Numbered from the stretch's first letter, positions 22,959 to 34,463 are shown. The stretch: DNA of 64,000 nucleotides from Cymbomonas tetramitiformis (GCA_001247695.2 LGRX02024755.1:1-64000), one strand, 5' to 3'. Program-made: numbers and translations. The notes: generated by a model from the sequence alone, not told the origin.

Positions 22959-23401
22959 CGGTCAAACTGAATTTATAGGAAAACACCTACGCTGCACATA
23001 TTCAAGCACATGTGTCGTTTTCTTCAGACCCTGTACTTATCTTATCTCACTTTAGCTATTCCAAATAGTTATGTGTGCGTGAGGATGTTATGCAAGATGT
23101 TTAGGGTGCCCCATTCAACATGATCACAATACACTTGCTCACAAAAGCCAAACATGGGGTACGGCGGTCCCCCCGAAGGTAGACCAGCTCAGACACACCC
23201 GGCCTTTGTGAGCAAGTGTATTGTGATCATGTTGAATGAGGCGCCGGTGCATGCATTGCATATGCACGATCGGAAGACAAGAAAAGTTTTATTCAGGGGC
23301 TATACAGGGGCATGGGCCTAGCTAGAATGCACATGTGTGTGACTTACTCATCGTCGGATGTTCGTACACCCAAATTGTAGAGCTTGAAGGCGGCTTCCAA
23401 C
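22959..23401. other. intron-like gap in the KDZ gene containing a long stem-loop
   Basis: No coding sequence recognised. Holds the 34-bp inverted repeat at 23112-23238 and one TTATTCAGGGGCTATACAGG unit at ~23288. Confidence 0.5.
23112..23238. repeat. perfect 34-bp inverted repeat with a 59-bp loop
   Basis: Arms 23112-23145 and 23205-23238 are exact complements (CATTCAACATGATCACAATA ... and its inverse). Perfect match suggests recent origin or function; may be a tiny MITE. Confidence 0.9.
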
Positions 23402-24060
23402 TCACGGCCACGGTCGTCCAGTGTCAATCCTGGTCGACCATGTAGCATATTCCAAAGTTGAGCGATAGCGGTGAAGTTCGTGGACTTGAAGTTCGTGGAC
23501 TATTGTTGCGGTCAACTCGGACACCATACTTTTAGACAGATACGTTGACTCACTAACCCGAAGATAAGTCATGTTCTTCATCTCTTTCTTGTAGAATTCC
23601 ATTACTTTGCCTTCAGGCCCCTCGTGATGCATAAAGTTCATGTAATAATGAGTGGTCTTGCATGTAAGGTTTGTGCAAACCTTACGCCGCTCGATGCCAT
23701 AAAACCCCCGCCTGTCCTCAAAAACTCGAACTTTGCGGCTAGAAGACAACCCTTTGCATACTAAATGTAAAGGGTTGCCACATCTTGCGCAATCCCTACC
23801 AGGGTATATCAAGAGGAGGCAAGGGTCTCGATCCAAGCTCTCCCACATACTTCGCATCGCCGCCATGAAGCCCACGTCTTGCTTATTTCCCATGCATATA
23901 ATTGTACAATCACCAGGACTGGGAGGAGCGACTGCAACACATGTGCAGTCAAGGGCAGAAAGGCACGCAAGGACTGGGCACAGCGGATGCGGTCCCACGT
24001 CGCTGACAATGGAAGCTTGCCTCCATGGAGCTCGCGGGCTATAAGGCGCGTCACCGCCAA
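23402..24060 (-). CDS. CxC5-type cysteine cluster segment of the KDZ gene
   Basis: Shows the CxC5 pattern: CARCGNPLHLVCKGL, then RVFEDRRGFYGIERRKVCTN with LTCKTTHYYMNFMHH, then MEFYKKEMKNMTYLRVSEST and YLSKSMVSEL. This is the N-terminal zinc-binding module seen in KDZ transposons, upstream of CxC6. The frame stays open to about 24169, but upstream of ~24060 it overlaps sequence of the neighbouring gypsy-type element, so the true start is unclear. The C-terminal end after IVHEL is probably an exon border rather than the real stop at 23402. A short duplication (GAAGTTCGTGGACTT, ~23476-23505) sits at that point. Confidence 0.65.
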
Positions 24061-26748
24061 GCCTTCTCAAGGCCTGGAGACAAACCTGTGGAAGTGAACT
24101 CAGCGCCAGAATGGGCACCAGTGGCGAAGGAAAGAGAAACGAGGTTGCCCAGGCTGCCAGACACGACAAGACTGGTCGCCATGGCGGTGGCTAGTGTGAC
24201 CCAACAAGAGTCACTTCGGGAGAAGTACCCGGACATACACGAGGACAAACTATGCCTCGCGTGCATAAAGACTGGAGAGAACTCGAAGGTCCCCAAGTAG
24301 GAGCACCGCAGAGTCAGGAAGAGGGCGGCTCGTCACCGGTGGGACGAGCTCATGGGTGAGCTGTACATGGTCACCATCAGCGGCAAGGAGCTTCTGGTAC
24401 CCAAGCCCTGTGACAGGATTCAGCTGGTGCGTGAGTACCACGAGAGGACTGGCCATTGGGGTATCAGGCGGACGTTGAACCTGTTGTGGCAACGCCATTA
24501 CTGGGTGGGTATGAAACAAGATGTCAGAGCAGTGATCACATATTGTGAAACTTGCCAGAGGGTGAAGACGCACTACGCGCGGGAGGAGGCGATGCTCACG
24601 CCGCTGGAGATCAAATCCTTCATGTATCGCTGGTCCCTGGACTTGGCTTGGCCCACAAAACGCGCCACTAAGGCTGGGAACCAACGCGTCTTGGTCATGA
24701 CCGAACATTACACGCGCTTCATTGTGTGCGTTCCGATTCCCAACAAGGAAGCCTCCACCGTCGCCAGCGCGTTTCGCAACCACGTCCTGTCTGTGTTTGG
24801 GGCGCCAGCGGAATGCCTCGTGGATGGGGGTACTGAATTTGAGGGTGAGTTCGCTGCACTATGCAGACAGTGTCTCATCGACCGGAGAGTGACCTCGCCG
24901 AGTTCTCCAGAGAGCAACGGCCTGACCGAGCGGGTGGTACGCACCATCAAGTTTTGCTTCAAGAAGATGGCCCTCGACAAGGGCCTGGACTTCGAGTGGG
25001 ACGAGATGCTCTGGTCACTTGTGCTCAGTTACAACGCAGCCAAGCAGCAGTCGACTGGGGTTGCGCCGTTTACGCTGCTGTTCGCCCAGGAAGCTACTGT
25101 ACCACCAGATCTTCGTGCGCGACCTGAGCTGGGCTTTGAAAGGCAGGACGAGCGAACTCTGGCTGAGGATTTGTTGCAGCGAGCGGCTATCGTGAAGAAA
25201 CTCACGGTGCACGCAGGATGCAACTTGGAAATCGCTCAACACCGTGACACCCTGCTGTACGAGCACAGGAGGAGTGGCAGCTACGAGCCAAAGCCGCATC
25301 AGTTCAAGGCGGGTGACTTCGTGTACATAAGACAACAACCACGCTCTGGCATGGAGGCAGCCACCAAGCCAGCCATTCTGAAGTTGGTCAAGGTGCAGAA
25401 GGATGGGGTGGTGGTCTTGGAAGACAGCACCAAGTTACGGGAGAAGAGTACGGTGCAAAACATTGCGCCGTGCCACTTGCAGGTGAAGGACCAACATGAC
25501 TGCAGCGCAGCCATTCCCAGTAAACATCTCGCGTGTGAGAAGTGCATGAGGACAGATGGAGAGGCATCGATGCTGTTATGTGATACATGTAATCGTGGCT
25601 ATCACATTTGGTGTCTGGATCCGGCGCTGGACAAAGTGCCTGAAGGAGATTGGCAATGCCCCAAATGCTTGGGTGTGGTTATGGTGGCAGCCTCCGCCGA
25701 GGTGGGTGCATCCATCGTGGAAAGAATGGCTGCCATGGAACTGCAGCTGAGAGAGAAATTGGGAGCAGACACGATGTTATTGCCTGTGGACGTGGGCCCA
25801 CACCGGGCAGTAAGACCGGGACGTGAACATCCATGGCAGGCGCTTACGTCGCGACAGATTGCCAGGAAGGAGGGGACCATGGGGGATCTCCCAGACAGAG
25901 TGGCGTGGGGAAGTCAGGCAGAAGTGAGCAGGGTGATCACAGACTTGATGCCAGGACATTGGCATGATGGCCACCGCACCATCCTGAGCCGAAAGTGTTC
26001 AGAGCAGCACACTCGTGCGAGGAGCTTACGGAAGGCAGCTACAGTGCAGGCCATGAGCCCGGAGGAGGTGCAGAGGAGGGGGGACGTTACTCAGTTGAAC
26101 AGAGCTCAAGTAAAGATTGCCAGTCAGCTGGACTGGGGCTTGGAACTGGTTATGACGGTTCCTCAAGAAGTTAGACGCCTGGCGCACGAGGTGAGTTGGA
26201 AGAAGATCACACAGGTCTGGGACCCGTGGGCTGGTACAGGTGTGATTGGCAAGGTGATGTCACTGGAGTGGCCTCACTTGAAGTTCATGAACAACGATTG
26301 GAATCCGCAGTTGAAATGGCCTGAAGCCCTCAATGCACTACAGCCGGGCAACTATCGTGCTTGGAAGGAGAAGTATGGAGTATGTGATGCGGTGATAACC
26401 TCACCTTGGTTCGCCGTACTGGATATTGCATTGCCATTGGCAGTGCTGGCCAGCAGAGTGGTGGCTTGCATTCACGTGCCATCGCACTATATGACAGACA
26501 TGACAGAGAGCAGGGCGCAGTACTTTCGCATACTGTGTCATGCTGGACGCTTGCATGTGATTGGACACTTGGAGCATGGGCCCATAGGTAGAAGATGTAT
26601 GTGGGTGATGGTGTTTCGAAACCCTTTGACACGAGCAAGGATGCTACGAGGAGGAGAAGCCACTGGAGTGGGTATGTTTACTTTCAGCATGGGCAAGTTC
26701 GCGCTGGATGGTGCTACAACAGAAGATGCTGAACAAGCTCTTATCTAA
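24025..26748 (+). pseudogene. integrase - PHD finger - methyltransferase-like polyprotein end, one in-frame TAG
   Basis: A single frame interrupted only by TAG 24298-24300 ([20 protein letters not shown]). Counted from ATG 24352: HHCC zinc domain ~30-71 (HERTGHWG ... YCETCQ); rve core with Asp in WSLDLAWP (~97), Asp in VDGGTEF (~157) and Glu in [10 protein letters not shown] (~189); a C-terminal integrase domain with a GPY/F-like stretch ~320-380; a PHD finger ~392-438 ([20 protein letters not shown], then GYHIWCLDP and WQCPKC). At ~621-746 there is a methylase-like domain: [13 protein letters not shown] (motif I) and [20 protein letters not shown] (motif IV-like). The integrase inserts cDNA. 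The PHD finger may read histone tails for targeting. The methylase-like domain has TSPWF where active N6/N4 enzymes have (D/N/S)PP(Y/F/W), so activity is doubtful. Confidence 0.75.
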
Positions 26749-26783
26749 TGTCTGTGCTACCAGTGGCAGCTACATATGGGGGA

Positions 26784-27149
26784 TGTTGAGAGAAAGAGCT
26801 TGCATAGGAAGCTAAAGGCAGTTATCAAAATTTTTGAACTTTTGTGTGGTTACAGTAAGAGGTTGACTGCACAGTGACATAAGACAATGTATATAATACC
26901 GAGCTGGTGTTATAGGGATACTGACAATAAGTAAGACTGTTTGGTAGTAGGACTAGATAGTCGTGCTTCGTAAGGACACGTCGTGCATAAGTTCGCGACA
27001 GCTGTCACAAACCGCGGCTTGTCGTGTACCTTAGCCGGGTTGTGACACCTGGGACAGTAGTCCCTGTGATGAACATATGACACGCGCAGCACAATACGCG
27101 CGAGCGGTTACAGCAGTGACAGGGTACGGAAGTACGGATGGGTGTTACA
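26784..27149 (+). repeat. 3' LTR of the gypsy-type element
   Basis: Begins TGTTGAGAGAAAGAGC and ends GGTGTTACA (TG...CA), 366 bp; its first ~220 bp are repeated at 27157. Confidence 0.75.
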
Positions 27150-27156
27150 TCTTATT

Positions 27157-27381
27157 TGTTGAGAAAAAGAGCTTGCATAGGAAGCTAAAGGCAGTTATCA
27201 AAATTTTTGAACTTTTGTGTGGTTACAGTAAGAGGTTGACTGCACAGTGACATAAGACAATGTATATAGTACCGAGCTGGTGTTATAGGGATACTGACAA
27301 TAAGTAAGACTGTTTGGTAGTAGGACTAGATAGTCGTGCTTCGTAAGGACACGTCGTGCATAAGTTCGCGACAGTTGTCAC
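27157..27381 (+). repeat. second, truncated LTR copy
   Basis: Matches the first ~225 bp of the LTR at 26784 with few changes and stops at GACAGTTGTCAC. Separated from the first LTR by only seven bases. Confidence 0.85.
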
Positions 27382-27405
27382 CAAGCCTAAACTCACGATC
27401 TCACT

Positions 27406-27462
27406 CCCAAAGTGACCAAAAACCGTTCGATCGCCGATCGTTCGGTTTTTGGTCACTTTGGG
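27406..27462. repeat. 57-bp palindrome
   Basis: CCCAAAGTGACCAAAAACCG and its exact complement enclose 17 bases (itself partly dyad: CGATCGCCGATCG). Confidence 0.9.
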
Positions 27463-27559
27463 AACACGTCTGAAAATACTTAGAGAAAATACCAGACAGG
27501 TCTTTGCAACCAAGCCGACTTCAGTTCTCACATAAACGTACGGTTCACGCCCTCCCGAA

Positions 27560-27608
27560 TCTGGAATTCACGGCCGTGAATATTAAATTCACGGCCGTGA
27601 ATACTAAA
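27560..27608. repeat. two tandem copies of palindrome ATTCACGGCCGTGAAT
   Basis: The 16-bp perfect palindrome occurs twice, 24 bp apart (start to start), separated by ATTAA. Confidence 0.85.
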
Positions 27609-27719
27609 TTAAGGCTTCACTGCACGTATACCCCACACTGTTTGCGAGTAAATTAGATTAGGAAAACATTTCCAACGTTCGTAACGCACATAGATATATC
27701 ATTTAGACTCCTAGGAATT

Positions 27720-28820
27720 TTTGAGCTCTTGATTGAGCCGATCCGTGGCCGCATCAGCTCAGTTTGCAGTCGCGACTGCGAGCTAAGCTGATAGGCCCTT
27801 ATAACTTTCATGCACATCGCATAAAAACTCAAACAGCGGAGGGGTTCTCGTGCGTTCTAGCGCACGATACTTGGCAAACGCATTGCTAACAGCAATATTG
27901 ATGGTGCACCCTCAAACGCACAACCTCTGACTGATGTAAGCTATGCGCAAAACGCGTGCTGCACATCATGGGTTTGGGTACATGCAAACCCAAACCCAAA
28001 CATGCCAAACAGCGAAGGACTTCCCGTGAGTTCCAGCGCACGTAACTTCGCAAAAGTATTACGAAGATATATATCTTTTAGTTGCCAAAGGCCCAAGGCC
28101 TCAAAAGCCTTGTGCGCGAAGTTAATATATTATTTATTTGACCCAGATTTATAAGTTTGAATATCACGCTAAAATCTGTGTCAAAGAAATAGTTATACAA
28201 ATTTTCGCACAGACTTTCTTAGACCTTGTGCTTCCAATATATCAAAGATAAATATCTTGGCAATATTTCTACGCAGTTACGTGCGCTAGAACGCACGGGA
28301 AGCCGTTTGCTGTTTAGCATGTATTGAGTTTGGAAACATTCGAACCCAAGCCCAATAGATCTGCCAAAGAAATAAATTGATGGTTTTGCCAACAAGCTAT
28401 CTCAGGCCTTGAGCTTCTGAGAACTGAAAGATATATGTCTTGTAAATATTTGTGCATAGTTTCGCGCTCTATAATGCACGGGAATTACTTTTCAGTTTGG
28501 CATGTGTTGGGTGTGGGTAAACTCGAACACAACCCCAATAAATCTGCCAAAGAAATAAATTCAAACCCAAAAGGCATCATGCCAGCACGCGGCCGTCTTA
28601 AATATACTAAACGGCTCGCCATATGCTCTTGAGGGTGCACTGATATTGCTATGAACAATATCACTGCCAAGTTTCGTGAAAAGATTCTCACGAAAACCCC
28701 TATTATGCAAAGGCGCAAGTGGTTGAAACCATCTCACACCGCACCAACTTAGCTTGCAGTCGCGACTGAATGCTAAGCTGATGCGGTTGCGGATGGGGCC
28801 AATCGATAGCTCAAACGAAA
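27720..28820. mobile_element. ~1.1-kb non-autonomous DNA element with ~190-bp imperfect inverted ends
   Basis: Left arm (27720-27915) and right arm (28622-28820) are diverged inverted copies. Landmarks: CCGCATCAGCT near GCAGTCGCGACTG on the left against CAGTCGCGACTG near AGCTGATGCGG on the right, and GGTGCACCCTCAA against TTGAGGGTGCAC. The interior repeats a phrase about CGCACGGGAAGCC/GCCAAACAGCG three to four times. No coding capacity seen. Confidence 0.7.
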
Positions 28821-29104
28821 GGTATTCACCTAATGAATACAAACGCTTTATAATCGAATCGTGGAAAAAATCATGCTTCATGCTACATGCAATAAATTGT
28901 TTAGAAGAAGGAGATGTGCCAGACGCAAAATATTGCACACGCTGAACCGCTTGCGCTTGTACCTCCGCGGTACCTAGTGATAGTTCATAGTACAAACGAT
29001 AGATGGCATGTGACATATAATCTATTCCCAAAAAATGGTCATAATCTATATTCCCCATTTAGCACTTTTCTATTCCTGAATGATTATGCTCCCCAGACGA
29101 GGTC
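28821..29104. other. no gene seen
   Basis: AT-rich sequence that ends abruptly at about 29090 against GC-rich retroelement sequence. Confidence 0.4.
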
Positions 29105-30402
29105 ATGCGCACGTTGGCACTGTGCCAGATATTCCAGGTTGCGGCGGACGATGGGTCGGACGCATTCGCCGCGGCGGTTGCGGAGTGCGGCGCACCGGCG
29201 GTACTCGCGGGCGGAGAGTCCGACGAAATTGACGTCTCCACCTACGGTTTCACGGTAACTGACTCGAGCAGCGGAGTGCTGTCCGAGTTGGAGGCTCTCA
29301 CCGGCCAAGTGCGAGCCATGGAGGAGCGAGTAGGCGTACATCTCTCGCAGGTCTCGCTTGTGGAGAGTGCGGATGTGATTGAGCATCGCGCTCCGGTTGG
29401 CGCGCCCTCCGCCAATGCCGTAGCAAGTGGTGTGCCTCACGTCAGCAGGTGGTGCCGCCCGGTGGCAGTGCCTCAGCAGGTGGTGCACTTGCTACGGGTG
29501 GCTATATGGCCCAAGTGCATCGACCGACGGAAGAATTCCCCGGCGGGGTGGACTTGATCCCGGTGCGCCACTATGTGCCGGCCATGACGTTGGACCCGTT
29601 GATCTCGGCGGTGGCGTGCTCCTTTCAGCCATCTGATGATACATTCGTGGAGCCGTCAGAGGCAGTCGGTCATTGTTCTCTCGACGAGTTTCTTTCGGAC
29701 ACGGGGGCCGAGGAAATCGAGAATTCAGAATTTCAAAAATCGTTCGTAGGGGCCCTGAGCGGTCGATCGGCAAGCCGCCCGCAGCAGACGATTGGGTGCG
29801 GTGCTCCGCCCTACGGCCTTCGGCCTAATCTTTCACTGCTTGCATGCTTTATCGGACTCTTGGGCATCGGCTACACCGGTGCGGCAGGCATCGGTGGTGC
29901 TTCGGGGAGCGGGATGCCCGCTGCCGGTGCTCGGCCGACGGCAGTGCCCGCACCGGACTACTGGCGGCCGGAGGGGTACTATGCCACTGAGCACAACCCT
30001 CGCGGGTGGACTTGGCATCCCGGCCCTTCGTACCCGCAGGTGGCGGTACCTTACCTCGGGCCATGGGGCACTTTTCTCGGGCCTGATTGGGATGGTGTTC
30101 CGCCATCGCCACCGTGCTCACCACCACCTTCCGATCATGAGCCGGAGGAGGTGGTGCAGCCCGCTTTGAACGGCAATCAGCAATCGGCACGTGCAGGTCT
30201 TTACGGTGGTGGCGGCTCCGGGATTGACTTGGCGGTTCCGCCACATCGGGCCGGTGACGGGAACATCGCGGACATCTTTACACAACCCCTTCCTCCACAG
30301 GCTGTCTTCTATAACAACCCTTCATACTACGGGCTTGAACTTCACTCGGAGATCTCTGACACTGACTCCGGCTACGGGTCCGCTATGGACGAGGTAGATT
30401 GA
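29105..30402 (+). pseudogene. copia-type retroelement remnant: structural ORF fused to a copia Pol tail
   Basis: Two overlapping frames (29105-29557, then 29449-30402) join by a frameshift near 29440. The first part contains a short amphipathic segment (SELEALTGQVRAMEERV). The middle has a hydrophobic stretch LSLLACFIGLLGIGYTGAAG, then Pro/Trp/Tyr-rich sequence. Near the end is GDGNIADIFTQPLPPQAVFY, the signature of the C-terminus of copia Pol (NxADIxTKxL) after RNase H. No RT or integrase is present, so this is a deletion derivative. The GGTGGTG tract after the stop (30418-30424) resembles the polypurine hairpins of the elements at 34-48 kb, here on the plus strand. LTRs were not identified. 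Confidence 0.55.
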
Positions 30403-32608
30403 GGGCAACACTCTGGTGGTGCACCGGGATGGAGCTGGTGCACAGATTTTCTTTGACAACGGTGACATCTACAATGGGCTTCACTTTATGTGCCGTGGTC
30501 TCTTTTGGCAGTTTCAATCTTGAGAGTTTCAATTGTGCTCTGCAATTACCTGTGTTTGCTACGGCAGTTCCATCGAGCTTTAGAAGCTGCAGCAGTGTGT
30601 TTCATTTTGCAGTTTGACCCTGGAGAACTTATCAAAATTGCACAGTAGGTGGTGCAGCTTATGCTGCTTAACAATTTTGCTGTGTGCTGTATTGCACTGG
30701 CTGACTGTATGCTAGCACCCTTGACACCATCTCCAGTATGGAGGTGGTGTGCCGAGTTCTGACCAGGCAGCCCTGACAGGCAGGCCCCTGAGTCAGAGTA
30801 TCCAGACTGAGATCGTGACTAGGGTACGAGTACGGGTACAGTTTGTGTGACCGTTCCGGGTTTGGGTTTAGGTTATTAAGTCTATACTTCTCAATATTCA
30901 GTTTAAGTGTTTATCCGAAAGTAGCACTCGACTGCGTTAACTGATATAACTGAATATACCGAACGGGCATATTCCCCTACGATATCATACTGTCATACTC
31001 TCATCGTGTCATACTATCACACTTTCATCCACGCCACTTTTCCAGAACATCAGGATCTCTCACGCTTCCGTTCACTCAATCCTTGGTCATCGATGGTGCA
31101 TATGATCCATCACGCTGAGATCACATAGCCGTCGTGCCCACCGGCACAAAATATGCGGTTTTCCTGGAGCATGGAAGTTCGACGTGGCTGCTAGTCGATG
31201 TATAAGAGGGCGTACCGAACCTTCGATGGCTCGGAATTTTCAAGCGACCTCCTGTAGACGCATGGCGTGGAATTTACTGATCCACCCAGTCAGCTAACAT
31301 GCCGGGATACCGGTGCGATGCAACGATTGTTCGATCAAATGCTGATTGCTCCAGAACGATCACCTTTTCGTTTGGATGCTGAATGATTCCTGAAGTAATG
31401 AACGTTTGCAATCTCCCCGCGGCAAGCCATTAAATTTAGCGTAGCGTACAGGTGACCCACCTTATTAGCTTACTTCCATCGAAACTCGGAATCCAGGGTT
31501 TCTATTGGTTCAATATATAAACCGCACAGTCAATGTGGCGAGGAAAGCTTTTGGTCGCTCCATCGGAACAGAAGAAAAAAAATACAGAGATTCCGTCGAG
31601 GACCTCTTTCAAAGCCGATATTCAGGGCGACAAATAGCCGTGTTTGCTATTCCTTGTGAAGTGAAGAAGGTTGCGTTCGATAAAAAATGGAATCTTGATA
31701 CCGAGTACTGATCACGTGATATCCGAATTTATTTGTCATTCCCGTATAGACGGAGTCCATATATGAAACTGCCTCCATCGAACGGAATCTGATGAATAAT
31801 TTATTCGTTGGGGCCCTAGAAAAACCAAACCGGCTCCATCGGAACAAACTGCACCTTTGTCCGAACACACCAAACGTTCCCATATTCCTTAAAAGACAAA
31901 GACCCGTCGAAACGATGGAAATACACGGAAATAAGCTAGTAAAGGGGGTGACACGAGTAGAATTACCAATGACCACTTACGTGACCTGTGTAGCGCTCTC
32001 AGTGTCTTACATACTCAAGTCCCAGGCAGATTGTTGATACATGCTGGAAAGACTGCAAAGCAAGACTTGTGCCACCGACGCTAAAACGATCTACCACTCA
32101 AATATGAGCTGTACAAGAATTAAGATGCTTTCCTTCCAGTGTAGTACGGATTCGATGCGCTCGAATATACTGTTCTGACCTCTTTCAAAAAGCATCATCG
32201 AGTGCAGAACGCTTCATCCCTGGAGGAGTTGGAGTCTACCTACCGCCTGAGAAGGTCAAGCTATTGCTGCTTATGTGTGAATGACTTAGAGACCTCCTCA
32301 CACAAAAGTGGGCTCCATGGATGGACCTCTGCAAAGCGCGCAAGATCCACATACAGTGGTATCGGTGGCCGAAGAGGCAGTCCATCGACGATCAGCGGTG
32401 CACTGCACAGGTGAGAAACATCATACTGCGGTTATTGCAGTATCAATATACTGATGTATATATACACCAGTATATAGGTGTCCTTCCACACCTACCTCTA
32501 GTTCTTGTACAATTTAGTTTCTGGCAGCATAGATGCGGGTTTTTGACTTGCCCTGACTGCAACAGCATAGAGAAAAGAACAAATCATGCACAGCCTGACA
32601 GCGTTGCG
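30403..32608. other. no gene recognised
   Basis: Mixed sequence. 30403-31250 is probably LTR/retroelement-derived; 31250-32600 looks like host intergenic DNA. There is a small dyad ATACTGATGTATATATACACCAGTAT near 32448. Open frames at 31505-31711, 31792-32037 and 32321-32872 have no recognisable domain. Part of the last lies opposite exon 3 of the decarboxylase gene. Confidence 0.5.
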
Positions 32609-33983
32609 TCAGGTCTCTATAGACTTAAGATACGCGGCCCATCCCGCTTCTCTATACTGCGCGGAGGCAGCCGCCGGATCTTGCGCTTTGTAAATGCCTC
32701 TCCCAACGATAATGACATCGCTACCACGCTCACCGATCACGACCTCCGGAGTATCGTACTGCTGACCAAGGGAATCCCCGCCCTTTGCGAGTTGCACTCC
32801 TGGGGTCATGTGGATCATAGTACCGGTACCGGCCGCACCAATATCGCCCTTCCAACTAGCTGGAGAAACTGAGATGTAACCGATGACGAAATCTGGATGC
32901 GCGGTGGCGATCTCGACCGCCGCTTCCGTGTATTCGGCACGCGCAAGTGTGCCTTTCGAGCTCATTTCGGCAAGAATAAGGAGACCTGCACCTTTATCCT
33001 TGCCAACTGTCTTGAGCCCGTCAACAATACCTGCGGCAGCATGATAAGGGTTACTCCAAGCACCGGAGAATGCAGCACACAGCTAAGGGAACGAGACGGA
33101 TAATAGCACATCACAGATAGTCCACGACGCATACACCCTGATCGAAACCTGAAACAGCGGTATCGTAAATGTTAAAGGAAACGTCTCAAGAAGATAATAC
33201 TGAAGTACACTAACAGTAAAAGGCATGTACGAAAGAACGCACGAAGCGACTGCTTCCGAAACGAGCGCACACCTGGGCCGGGTACCACGTGTGCGTTGAT
33301 AATATCCGCCCAATCGGCGATTTTATATACACCACCAGCGTATTGGCTGACAACAGTGTTGCCAATATCCGCGAATTTGCGATCTTCGAAAATTAGGAAG
33401 TCGTGCTTTTCTGCGAGTTCTCGCAGCTTTGGCGCAAAAGTAGAATCAAAGTCAGAAAGAACATCGACCTGCGTGGCGGAAGAGCAGCGGATTTAGGTAA
33501 GGATACAAAGAAACTTAACGCAGTGAAGGCCAGCCCATAAGAGTGATTAAGGGGAGATGGTAAAGCGCTTGAATACTCAAAGGTGTGCAAGGTTCAAGTA
33601 AACAGTGTGCTATTTTTTTAGGTGCACTATGGCTTTGTACGTACACACGTGAAATTTTCTGATGACTGATAAGCAGAACAATTAACAATAACAACAGAGC
33701 GAAAAGAACTCCACTGGTTAAACTTGCAGGCCTGTAGATGGAAAGAGAAGGGGGGTTGTGTTCAAGGAAGCACGTGTGTCTTCAGGATGCAGATTTCAGG
33801 CCCAATCGCCTCAGCAAGAGACAAAAGTTCAGCAGCTGTGTTCACATCAGCTGCTACAGATAAGTTGCTTTTCTTCCTTTCCATAAGTTCGAAGATTTTC
33901 TTCGCCATTGGGTGTTCGCACTGAAGGCCACGTTCAGAGTACGACGCCCGGGAGGCACGTTTTCGCTTTAAGTCCTCACTCAT
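32609..33983 (-). CDS. URA3: orotidine-5'-phosphate decarboxylase, three exons
   Basis: Final step of de novo UMP synthesis: OMP to UMP plus CO2, cytosolic. Exons on the minus strand: 33983-33774, 33468-33273 and 33030-32609; introns of 305 and 242 bp have GT-AG borders and joining them gives one 275-aa frame. Hallmarks: [11 protein letters not shown] and [10 protein letters not shown] across the first junction; catalytic [26 protein letters not shown] across the second; [34 protein letters not shown]; and C-terminal [11 protein letters not shown] with [10 protein letters not shown]. Length matches single-domain OMP decarboxylases of the fungal URA3 type. I see no orotate phosphoribosyltransferase domain fused at either end. 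I chose ATG 33983 (MSEDLKRKR) because conserved sequence starts soon after; the frame is open to 34118, so a short N-terminal extension is possible. No breaks: this is a live host gene. Confidence 0.93.
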
Positions 33984-34463
33984 CGCACACGATAATAAAG
34001 TCTTCCTAGATTTTGAGTGGTATGATCTAAGATACGATACACTGGGAACCGCCGAAGATGATGTGGTTTTCGATCTTGAAAGCGTGAAAACGTGTTTTTT
34101 TTGAAAGTGTGAAAACATCTCTCCTCCCCTCGTTTGTACAGAATGTTAGCAGATAGATCTTAGCAGACACCTGATGATGCTACATGCTTGAAACCCCGGC
34201 ACGCGCGACCCACGAGACGTCACACGACATACGACGCACCCGCACTTGCTCACGACTGAAGTGCTGACAACTTGACCGTGAGATGCATACTGTACCGATA
34301 CCGATACTGCGCGGGGCCTGAAAAGCGACACGAATCGCCATTCGATCGCTCTTTATTAAATGACTGTACCCAAGGGGTATAAACTAGTTTATACCCCTTG
34401 ACTGTACCCTGTTAAGCTTAACTGTAGGGGGTATCCATATGCAGCCCCGGTTTTTTTTAAACC
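33984..34463. other. upstream region of the decarboxylase gene
   Basis: Presumed promoter side of the decarboxylase gene. Contains the 30-bp palindrome at 34371-34400. No other gene seen. Confidence 0.5.
34371..34400. repeat. perfect 30-bp palindrome
   Basis: CAAGGGGTATAAACT followed directly by its exact complement, no loop. Confidence 0.95.

Larger units (their letters stand above)
11876..24060 (-). mobile_element. KDZ-superfamily DNA transposon, split by the Penelope-like element
   Basis: On the minus strand, in order: CxC5-like Cys cluster (24060-23402), CxC6-like Cys cluster (22958-22377), transposase core with YDRAC and NTEKAEQ motifs (21823-21070), then, beyond the inserted Penelope-like element, a Ulp1 protease (13530-11876). 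This set is the published hallmark of Kyakuja-Dileera-Zisupton transposons. I could not identify terminal inverted repeats, so the outer limits are those of the coding parts. Confidence 0.75.
24025..27149 (+). mobile_element. Ty3/gypsy-type LTR retrotransposon, 3' half
   Basis: Contains the integrase end of pol, a purine-rich tract (ATGGGGGA just before 26784) and the 3' LTR 26784-27149. Gag, protease, RT, RNase H and the 5' LTR are missing, so it is 5'-truncated against the KDZ sequence; the junction lies between about 24025 and 24100. Confidence 0.75.

Noticed and set aside
26784..27381. The two LTR copies as a complete tandem retrotransposon
   Set aside because: Only seven bases separate them and the second is truncated; it is a repeat of the LTR only.
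27283..27531. 82-aa frame over the second LTR and palindrome
   Set aside because: Runs through LTR and palindrome sequence; a related frame occurs at 26910-27092, showing it is repeat-derived.
32321..32872. 183-aa plus-strand frame overlapping the decarboxylase
   Set aside because: Partly antisense to exon 3 of the decarboxylase and without any recognisable domain.
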